DNA of 5,969 nucleotides, taken from NCBI GenBank assembly GCA_947470205.1, contig CANISK010000098.1:1-5969 (forward strand), written 5' to 3'. Below the pieces are notes generated by a model that was given only the letters and a program-made list of their open reading frames with translations, was not told the DNA's origin and ran no database searches. The stretch comes from Neisseriaceae bacterium (lineage in GTDB: Bacteria; Pseudomonadota; Gammaproteobacteria; Burkholderiales; UBA11063). Of this stretch, positions 1 through 5,684 are shown piece by piece. Every line of letters begins with the position of its first letter. Position 1 is the stretch's first letter. Both the position numbers and the translations under genes were made by a program.

Positions 1-2139
1 ACAATTTACATTGGAATTTATAACGCTATTAAAATTTGAATCCCCGCCATATGTGACAGCATTTGCAGTTGGAAAATTTTGTTGTGATACTATATTATTG
101 TTTTCATCTTTTAAAATCATCTGGTTATTTTGTGCTATAAAATATCTGGTTGTACGACGACACACATCCCAGACATCCATGAAGGTATCTATCTTAATTG
201 TTGTAGTGTCCGCCCCTACAGATAGATAAACCCCCATGCTAAATACTTTAGCACCCTCTAGTGGAATATTCGATAATATTAATGCACCTGGTGTTGGAAA
301 ATGACAACTATTTGGTGATATTGTAGTGTCTGGCAATAAAACTTCGTATGGTTGATAAGTGCTATCTTCATGAACATGACGATCACTAACCTCCCCTTGA
401 AAATTTTTTGTGTATTTATCGTGAGATGGTGCATATTCCACACTAAACATAAAATTATGACCTGTGGGGTATGTATCTTTATCATTTACCATATCTTGAA
501 GTGCATTCCAGTCATTGGGTTCTTGTAATATAATCTCACATATGGAATTGCTTAAGATATTGAGCTTATTATCATTGGTGTAACAGTTTGGTTTATAAAA
601 TACGTTATCTGGGACATCTTTGCTTAAAACAACATGGGTACTTTTAGAATCACGTAGCATCAGTGTTGGGCTTAGCAAGCGTGTATCATATTGTGTTGGA
701 TTATTAATCACAAAAACCTGATAAAAGTTATTATCATGCGGTAGGTGATTAGTGTACTGAGCATCTGTAGGCTGGTTGACTATAATTCCGTTATTTATAT
801 GTAGGTTTATGGTTTTTTTGAAGTCATCTCCCCCGTATTCATGAAAAATAATTTTACTATTATCATCATCTTTGGTGAATGTGGTGAGTGTTGCTTCGCA
901 CGTGCTGTGGGGGTTGATTGTTTTGCCTTCACAGTTATTAGTAATAGATATTTTACCAGTATCATACTCCATGCCACCTTTATTAATATCAATATCACCT
1001 TTCTTGATATCAATATTAAAATCACTATCATTTAAGATGGTGATTTGCTTGGTGGCTGTAGTGTGGATTATAATATCATCCGTTGTACCATTATCTTCAG
1101 TGATGGTGAGGTTTGGGGTGGTGATATTTACGGGATAGGTGATTGGGTTTAATAACTGTTCATCTGTATTTACAGTCAATATTCCAAATCCGTGAGCATT
1201 GTTACTAATATCAACATCGAAAGTACAGGCATCATCTGCTTGTAGCATTTTACCAGTACAGTTATTGTATTGTGGATTGATGGAGCCTACATTGTTGTTA
1301 GGTAAGGTGATTGATTTGATATGGATATCGTTAGATCCATTATTGTGTATGGTATATAGTACGGTACCCGGTTTTGTTATATTAATTGGCGGAGATATTG
1401 TTGTTTGATCTTGGATTATTTCTAGGGAGTTTATATCTGTAATTTCATATAATAATAATTTTTGTGTTGCTATTAAGGGATTTGAGGTATTTACTAAAAT
1501 TGTATGCTGTTTATTTAGCCCTGGTGATGCAATTGCCATAATTTCACAATGACTACGATTCTCAAGTGTACTATTAATGCAATTAACATCTTTAATAATC
1601 AAATTATCATCATTTGATTTATCAAGACTAATCGATGTGATAGTAACCGGTAAAGCGCCGTTGTTTTTAATTTGTATTGTTTGTGGTTTGGTGGTTTTTA
1701 ATTCTTTAATATTATTCTCAAATACTCCCTCATTTGAAGTATTTACATGAATTGTAAACTTATACATACCATTATTGGTATCAATGGTTATAGTATCATC
1801 CAACGCTTCACCAGATTTGACATTTACAGTGATCTCACAGGATTGTTTGCTAGATAAGGTCTTTTGTTGACATTTTTCAATATCTTGAATTTTATCTACA
1901 GTATCAGGATTGGATAATTTTATCTCATCTTTTATGATTACCGGCAGGTCTCCAGAATTGGTAAAGTTTATTTTAACATCCCCACTGGAGTTGATATCTG
2001 TAACTGTAGTTTTTAAGTTGCCGGGTGTTTTTGTGCCGTCACCGCTACCACCTCCACTACTACTTCCACCACCAACACATGACGTAAGAAATAATATTGT
2101 ACCTATTAAAAGTGCAGTAATTTTGTGCATTGCGTTCAT
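1..2139 (-). CDS. Large multi-module Ig-like surface lipoprotein, 3' end beyond left window edge
   Basis: The frame is open for 713 codons from the ATG at 2139 to base 1 with no stop, so the protein is longer than what is seen. The start is chosen by a strong AGGAGG (2155-2150), 10 nt upstream. A second in-frame ATG at 2130 is less well placed. Residues 1-21 form a lipoprotein signal peptide (K6, hydrophobic 7-18, lipobox LTSC with C21). Residue +2 is Val, so there is no Asp-type inner-membrane retention signal, and outer-membrane or surface anchoring is likely. Residues 22-35 are a Gly/Ser linker. Beta-rich modules follow, each with a Cys pair: C90/C101, C187/C198, C294/C305, C403/C414 and C519/C534, with flanking text such as NNCTGK...CTFDVDI. 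This resembles the 'choice-of-anchor D'/ASH-like Ig fold, in which the pair probably forms a disulfide. The last visible codon is again Cys (C713), preceded by N-V-N. Residues 540-713 fit the pattern poorly. No enzymatic motif was seen. It is probably a structural, adhesive or binding surface protein; the ligand is unknown. Confidence 0.88.
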   Translation of the reverse strand, partial: MNAMHKITALLIGTILFLTSCVGGGSSSGGGSGDGTKTPGNLKTTVTDINSSGDVKINFTNSGDLPVIIKDEIKLSNPDTVDKIQDIEKCQQKTLSSKQSCEITVNVKSGEALDDTITIDTNNGMYKFTIHVNTSNEGVFENNIKELKTTKPQTIQIKNNGALPVTITSISLDKSNDDNLIIKDVNCINSTLENRSHCEIMAIASPGLNKQHTILVNTSNPLIATQKLLLYEITDINSLEIIQDQTTISPPINITKPGTVLYTIHNNGSNDIHIKSITLPNNNVGSINPQYNNCTGKMLQADDACTFDVDISNNAHGFGILTVNTDEQLLNPITYPVNITTPNLTITEDNGTTDDIIIHTTATKQITILNDSDFNIDIKKGDIDINKGGMEYDTGKISITNNCEGKTINPHSTCEATLTTFTKDDDNSKIIFHEYGGDDFKKTINLHINNGIIVNQPTDAQYTNHLPHDNNFYQVFVINNPTQYDTRLLSPTLMLRDSKSTHVVLSKDVPDNVFYKPNCYTNDNKLNILSNSICEIILQEPNDWNALQDMVNDKDTYPTGHNFMFSVEYAPSHDKYTKNFQGEVSDRHVHEDSTYQPYEVLLPDTTISPNSCHFPTPGALILSNIPLEGAKVFSMGVYLSVGADTTTIKIDTFMDVWDVCRRTTRYFIAQNNQMILKDENNNIVSQQNFPTANAVTYGGDSNFNSVINSNVNC
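538..1872 (-). repeat. Protein-level array of five Cys-pair Ig-like modules
   Basis: Within the left lipoprotein, the first cysteines of successive pairs fall at residues 90, 187, 294, 403 and 519. The period is therefore about 97-116 residues, the size of one beta-sandwich domain. The first four pairs are spaced exactly 11 residues apart (the fifth 15), and the second Cys is followed by E/T then a beta-strand pattern such as EITV or TFDV. The DNA is not obviously repetitive, so these are old, diverged duplications and not a recent tandem expansion. Confidence 0.75.
976..1017 (-). repeat. Short tandem 21-bp/7-residue duplication inside the lipoprotein
   Basis: The encoded peptide reads NIDIKKG followed directly by DIDINKG. 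At DNA level the 10-mer ATATCAATAT occurs on the plus strand at 986-995 and again at 1007-1016, an offset of exactly 21 bp that keeps the frame. It looks like a small in-frame tandem duplication within a module, just upstream of the C403/C414 pair. Confidence 0.55.
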
Positions 2140-2149
2140 CGTGCCAATC

Positions 2150-2156
2150 CCTCCTT
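2150..2156 (-). promoter_or_regulatory. Strong Shine-Dalgarno for the left lipoprotein gene
   Basis: On the minus strand the bases read AAGGAGG, a near-perfect anti-16S match, with 10 nt between it and the ATG at 2139. It decides the start over the in-frame ATG at 2130. It contrasts with the poor sites of the other three genes, so this second cistron may be translated more efficiently than the first. Confidence 0.75.
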
Positions 2157-2180
2157 TTGATTTATTCGTTTAAAAAACTA

Positions 2181-4079
2181 TTATTTGCCATCTGTGATAT
2201 CCCATATAACTTGAATGGGAATTTCATTATTTAGTCCTACATTAAATGTGGTTGGTATGCTTGTATTGTACGGTAAACTTGAAAAATCATAACTTATACC
2301 ACAATAACCGAAAGTACCAGTTAGCCAAAAAAATGAAGTATTTCCTGTGTTGCCCAAACAAAAAGGGTAACCATAGATTAGATATTTTGCAGACGAAGTA
2401 TCTACCTTAAAAGACGTAGATTGATTGCGCCAATTATAAATTGCCACATTAAAACCAGCAATATCTGTATGTGGAATAGTGATATGCACTGGTGCAGTTG
2501 GCACTGGCATTTTTTCGTTCCATATTTCATTCATATGAGAGCCATACCCAGCCGACACCACAAGCCCTGGTGTGGATATCTTGGGTAAATCTACCCGATA
2601 CTCAAATTGATGTGGATTATTTACATCTCGATAATGAAAGGTAAGCACACCTGCGGTATCCCCATACCCCCTACATCCCGCCCATATTTGCATTTCACAC
2701 GGTTTATCTTTGCTAACTATATTCCCAGTGCATCCATCCTTATGAATAGCCTCTTCTTTGCTCACAAGTGCCCCGCGATACACATCGCCATAATTTGTAT
2801 TAGATGGAGTAAAATCCACACTATCAATTATATAACTATCTTGATAAGACCCCAATGACACACGCCCCAAATATTCGGCATACTGATCTGTGCCACCTTG
2901 TGAAAGACAAAAGTTAGGAATTTCATGATCCATGCTAGGTACGGTTAGACTATTACTAATTGATACACTTATCATATCATCAGAGATTTGTTTATACTGT
3001 GCAATTCGTTTATCATCAATATAATACCTATAGCTAAACTCCGCCTTGCTCATCCATCTGGCATCTGGTTTGGTGGCGCTAATATCAAAAGAACAATGAT
3101 TTTGTTTACTAATGTCTAAACCATCCACACACCCATCATTTGCAGATGGGGTAATTTCAATCCCACTTTCCATTGAACCTGATACCCCGTAGTCATCAAT
3201 CACAATCTTATGCTTATTGTACATTGTATTATCAAATGATATATCGCACACCCCCAAGTGTTTACAGTTAAAATGTGAATGAAGATATGGCGCGTGGGTT
3301 GAGTTAGTATAATTTTTATCATACACCCCACCGCGATAATTAATTGTAATTAATTCTCGAAGTGGTGCATCATCTGGATACGTTTGCCCTACATCCTCAT
3401 AATTCACCATAAAACTACACATGCCCCCTGGTTTGAGTGTTCCACTACATGAATTATTTTGTAGCATTAGTGAATCATACTCACTACCTTTAAATATCAC
3501 GTTATCAATATATATTTGCACGTGTTCATCTTGGTTCGTAAACGTAAAAGTACGAATCCCAGCCTCACCACGTAAGTCATTTTTTGATACAAAATATTCA
3601 CCAAGCTCTCCATCTACGGTGAGCTCTAGTTTTATTTTATCGTGCGTGTTGTTATAATTCCATACTGAAATTGGGATATTTATCACGCCAAGGTTGGTAT
3701 TTAGTTTTAAACCTAGAGTTTGAGCTGTGGTATATATCCCTTTAATTTCAATTGCAATAGTGCATATATTTCCTTTGTCTAAAGATTTACCCTGGCAATC
3801 CGTCAAGCTATAATTTATTATATCTGTTTCATTTTGATTTTTATTATCTGGGGATTTAAGAGATACGTTATTAACTGAAACTTGGGAGGTAGTGTTATTT
3901 GAAAGCTGAAACTCTACCAGTCCAGTTTTGTCTACAGTGGACTTGGTGACATCTTGTCCGTTTAGATTTAGTGACAATGTCGGTGGATTTGGCGTTGTAT
4001 TGTCAGTACCTTGTCCACCAGTACATGCAGATAAGAGAAGAACTGATGATATTGATAAAAGTATAAGAAAAATGCGCAT
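2181..4079 (-). CDS. Multi-module Ig-like lipoprotein, 632 aa, first gene of the lipoprotein operon
   Basis: Residues 1-19 are a lipoprotein signal peptide (R2, hydrophobic 3-16, lipobox LSAC with C19; Thr at +2, so no Asp retention signal). Residues 20-33 form a Gly/Asn/Pro-rich linker. The body is beta-rich with Cys pairs like those of the next gene: C95/C106, C211/C221, C317/C329 and C450/C461. The one at 211 (CSGTLKPGGMCSFMVNY) is close to the classic 'choice-of-anchor D' signature C-x-G-x-L-x-P-G-x-x-C. An extra C272/C278 pair lies between modules. Modules end in strand-turn-strand pieces with shared aromatics (ITINYRG, FSYRYY, LTFHYRD). The last ~130 residues lack the signature and carry only C574/C593, so they may be a distinct C-terminal domain. 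The start ATG has only a weak GGA 7 nt upstream. The stop is 41 nt before the next lipoprotein start, consistent with co-transcription. The role is probably surface structure, adhesion or binding, by inference; no catalytic motif was seen. Confidence 0.92.
   Translation of the reverse strand: MRIFLILLSISSVLLLSACTGGQGTDNTTPNPPTLSLNLNGQDVTKSTVDKTGLVEFQLSNNTTSQVSVNNVSLKSPDNKNQNETDIINYSLTDCQGKSLDKGNICTIAIEIKGIYTTAQTLGLKLNTNLGVINIPISVWNYNNTHDKIKLELTVDGELGEYFVSKNDLRGEAGIRTFTFTNQDEHVQIYIDNVIFKGSEYDSLMLQNNSCSGTLKPGGMCSFMVNYEDVGQTYPDDAPLRELITINYRGGVYDKNYTNSTHAPYLHSHFNCKHLGVCDISFDNTMYNKHKIVIDDYGVSGSMESGIEITPSANDGCVDGLDISKQNHCSFDISATKPDARWMSKAEFSYRYYIDDKRIAQYKQISDDMISVSISNSLTVPSMDHEIPNFCLSQGGTDQYAEYLGRVSLGSYQDSYIIDSVDFTPSNTNYGDVYRGALVSKEEAIHKDGCTGNIVSKDKPCEMQIWAGCRGYGDTAGVLTFHYRDVNNPHQFEYRVDLPKISTPGLVVSAGYGSHMNEIWNEKMPVPTAPVHITIPHTDIAGFNVAIYNWRNQSTSFKVDTSSAKYLIYGYPFCLGNTGNTSFFWLTGTFGYCGISYDFSSLPYNTSIPTTFNVGLNNEIPIQVIWDITDGK
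2697..3797 (-). repeat. Protein-level array of Cys-pair Ig-like modules in the 632-aa lipoprotein
   Basis: Cys pairs at residues 95/106, 211/221, 317/329 and 450/461 recur every 106-133 residues with internal spacing of 10-12. Text around them is shared: DCQGKSL, SCSGTLKPG, GCVDGLD and GCTGNIV before the second Cys, then alternating hydrophobics. The spacing and wording match the array in the neighbouring lipoprotein, supporting common ancestry of the two genes. Confidence 0.7.
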
Positions 4080-4123
4080 GAATGTGTCCAGTTTAGTGTT
4101 ATTGTGAATGAAACAGAGTACTT

Positions 4124-4149
4124 GCGAGATGTATTATATAATATCTCGC
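4124..4149. promoter_or_regulatory. 26-bp inverted repeat over the lipoprotein promoter (putative operator or 5' hairpin)
   Basis: The arms GCGAGAT (4124-4130) and ATCTCGC (4143-4149) are perfect inverted complements. The centre contains a second perfect palindrome, ATTATATAAT (4133-4142). The symmetric element covers the predicted minus-strand -10 box, which is where a repressor would bind to block polymerase. Because transcription would begin inside or just after it, it is more likely a DNA operator than an RNA structure. The regulator is unknown. Confidence 0.5.
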
Positions 4150-4162
4150 CCATAAATTCCAA
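4133..4162 (-). promoter_or_regulatory. Predicted sigma70-type promoter for the lipoprotein operon
   Basis: On the minus strand there is TTGGAA (4162-4157; 4 of 6 matches to the -35 consensus), an 18-bp spacer, and a perfect TATAAT (4138-4133). Transcription would start near 4126 and give a leader of about 47 nt before the ATG at 4079. In AT-rich DNA a TATAAT alone is weak evidence; position and spacing make this the best candidate. Confidence 0.5.
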
Positions 4163-4394
4163 AAATTTTATATTTTTTCTTAAATACAAGCGTGTTGCTA
4201 GAGTAAATTATGATAAAATTATTGTTATTAATTGGGTTCATGGAGAAGAATATGCTCTGTATTTCAATGTTTTATGCAGTATACACTCTTCGTATTTAAC
4301 ACCTGGACGTTGTTCGACAATAAAAAATTACTTCTTATGGATATTTAGCCCATAGCACTCATAATTTTTTTATTTTCGCAGAGAGCCAGCTTTC

Positions 4395-4411
4395 AAATAC
4401 TGCGAGTATAT
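4395..4411. promoter_or_regulatory. Palindromic operator-like element, copy 1 (upstream of the reductase gene)
   Basis: The 17-mer AAATACTGCGAGTATAT contains a perfect 5-bp inverted repeat, ATACT (4397-4401) and AGTAT (4405-4409), around GCG. It ends about 25 nt before the reductase ATG. A possible -10 (TATTAT, 4409-4414) abuts the right arm, so a protein bound here would affect transcription start; no good -35 was found. The same element recurs before the next gene with one base changed. Confidence 0.55.
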
Positions 4412-4434
4412 TATGTAATTATAGAAAACACAAC

Positions 4435-5661
4435 ATGAATAATAATAGTGATATCTTAAAAATTGCATACCAAGATTCTATATTAGAGGATACATTTGTT
4501 GCGCCAACAATACCGAGTGCACGCAATAAAGCACAATTAAAAGTATTATTAATCGGTGGGACTGGGGTTGTAGGACCTGGGGTAATTTATAACTACCTAA
4601 TCCATAACCACGCAGTAACCGTTATGATCCGTGGTGATAAAGAAACCGAAAAAAATCGACTAATTGAACAATTAAGTATTTTGCCAGAATACCATGAAAT
4701 AAAAGAACTTTGTATAACTAATTTATCTGTTATATCTGGCGATTTAGCCAAAGATAATCTTGACTTAAATAACAATGATAAACAAATATTTTTAAATGCG
4801 GATGTTATATGGCACGTTGCAGCGTGGACCAACCACATAAGACCATATACTACATTTGATAGCACCAAACCAGATATAAGACAAACTAACACTCTATGTG
4901 TAAAACGGATTTTACAATTAATTATGGAATCAGGTAGAAATATACCATATAATTTTGTGTCTACCGTACCTGCTGCAAAACTTAAAGCTCACCAACTTAC
5001 CGAAGAATTTGTGCCAGAAATGGATATAGTTAACAATACCGGCTATATCATGAGTAAGAAAGTAAGCGAGCATATTTTATTACAAGCAACTAACCGCGGC
5101 TTTGATATTGGAGTATATCGTTTAGGTTACGTAATTGGACACTCTAAAACTGGTGCGCTTTGTTTGGCACACAGAGTGGATCATTTAATGGCAGAAATAT
5201 TTGCAGTAATTAACACTGGATTTTATCCGAATTGGGGCATGGTACGCAAAAATGTCCTATCGTATGACATAGTTGGTAAGATTTTTTATAATATTAACCA
5301 AAACTTTAACCATAAGAACCGAGTTTATAATATAGTAAACCCTGTAGCCGCAAAATGGGATGATATTATTGGTGGCTTAAAACAAAATGGATTTAGTAAT
5401 ATTTTACCAATAGATAATAAAGAATTTATTCAGTTAGTTTTAGATAAGCAATTAGATTTGGCTAAATTTGTTAAAGATTTAAATTATCCCAATATAAATG
5501 AGCTTGGTGAAACTTTAAAACATTTAGAAACAGAATCTAATATTGCAATGGATAATATGCTTAATACTAGTAGCACCAACCCGAAAGAGATTCCTAGCTC
5601 GTTAGGTATTATTATAAATAATGTGAGTTATTTATTTAAATTATCTAGGCAAATACTGTGA
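4435..5661 (+). CDS. Stand-alone thioester-reductase-like NAD(P)-dependent SDR (NAD_binding_4 / male-sterility type), 408 aa
   Basis: This is an extended short-chain dehydrogenase of the type that reductively releases carrier-bound acyl or peptidyl thioesters as aldehydes or alcohols in NRPS, Lys2-like and carboxylate-reductase systems. Visible motifs in order: Rossmann loop GGTGVVG (41-47), R66 in VMIRGD (probable NADP phosphate contact), SGDL (101-104), the IWHVAAWTN strand-loop (125-133), S176/T177 in NFVST, catalytic Y204 and K208 in GYIMSKKVSE (YxxxK), and the YRLGYVIGHSKTG segment (228-240) typical of reductase domains. Length fits a complete R domain. There is no adenylation or carrier domain in the protein or in the visible neighbours, so it must act in trans or on a free CoA/ACP substrate. 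It is probably cytosolic, with no signal peptide. The start has only a weak AGAAAA ribosome site. A palindrome lies upstream, and a YkoE-like gene follows after 23 nt, probably in the same operon. The class is secure; the substrate is unknown. Confidence 0.9.
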   Translation: MNNNSDILKIAYQDSILEDTFVAPTIPSARNKAQLKVLLIGGTGVVGPGVIYNYLIHNHAVTVMIRGDKETEKNRLIEQLSILPEYHEIKELCITNLSVISGDLAKDNLDLNNNDKQIFLNADVIWHVAAWTNHIRPYTTFDSTKPDIRQTNTLCVKRILQLIMESGRNIPYNFVSTVPAAKLKAHQLTEEFVPEMDIVNNTGYIMSKKVSEHILLQATNRGFDIGVYRLGYVIGHSKTGALCLAHRVDHLMAEIFAVINTGFYPNWGMVRKNVLSYDIVGKIFYNINQNFNHKNRVYNIVNPVAAKWDDIIGGLKQNGFSNILPIDNKEFIQLVLDKQLDLAKFVKDLNYPNINELGETLKHLETESNIAMDNMLNTSSTNPKEIPSSLGIIINNVSYLFKLSRQIL

Positions 5662-5667
5662 GTATAT
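5651..5667. promoter_or_regulatory. Palindromic operator-like element, copy 2 (upstream of the YkoE-like gene)
   Basis: AAATACTGTGAGTATAT differs from copy 1 at a single central base. The arms are ATACT (5653-5657) and AGTAT (5661-5665). It overlaps the last codons and TGA stop of the reductase gene and ends 17 nt before the next ATG. Both copies are also followed by TATAGAAAA (4420-4428 and 5667-5675) just before the start codon, so the whole upstream unit appears conserved. It may give the second gene its own regulated promoter. Confidence 0.55.
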
Positions 5668-5684
5668 ATAGAAAATAATTAACT

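Larger units (their letters stand above)
4080..4434. other. Divergent intergenic region, no supported gene
   Basis: This 355-bp stretch separates the leftward lipoprotein genes from the rightward reductase gene. It holds the lipoprotein promoter and inverted repeat (4124-4162), an A/T-rich middle, a T-rich tract at 4365-4376 and the palindrome at 4397-4409 next to the reductase. An 83-codon open frame from a GTG at 4104 exists but has no ribosome site and no recognisable product. No TPP riboswitch core, tRNA or convincing terminator was seen. Confidence 0.6.

Noticed and set aside
841..1408. Several plus-strand open frames opposite the left lipoprotein (e.g. 841-1035, 872-1138, 1199-1408)
   Set aside because: They lie antisense to a continuous 713-codon frame with a lipobox start and a strong ribosome site, and they show no protein-like features of their own.
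1910..2173. Plus-strand open frame with a proline-rich stretch
   Set aside because: The proline run is the antisense reading of the Gly/Ser linker codons of the lipoprotein; it is not a real gene.
2607..3657. Plus-strand open frames opposite the 632-aa lipoprotein (2607-2858, 3421-3657)
   Set aside because: They are antisense to a well-supported gene with clear domain structure, with no ribosome sites noted.
4104..4355. 83-codon plus-strand open frame in the intergenic region
   Set aside because: It starts with GTG without a ribosome site, begins inside the predicted lipoprotein leader and inverted repeat, and its product has no recognisable domain or typical composition. It could be a decayed remnant, but nothing supports that.
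4336..4376. Terminator-like element: TATGG/CCATA stem followed by a T-rich run
   Set aside because: The stem is only 5 bp with a 9-nt loop, and the T tract (4365-4376) begins 10 nt after the stem. There is also no upstream plus-strand gene that would need terminating here.
4593..4892. 99-codon minus-strand open frame inside the reductase gene
   Set aside because: It is the antisense shadow of the conserved Rossmann-fold coding sequence.
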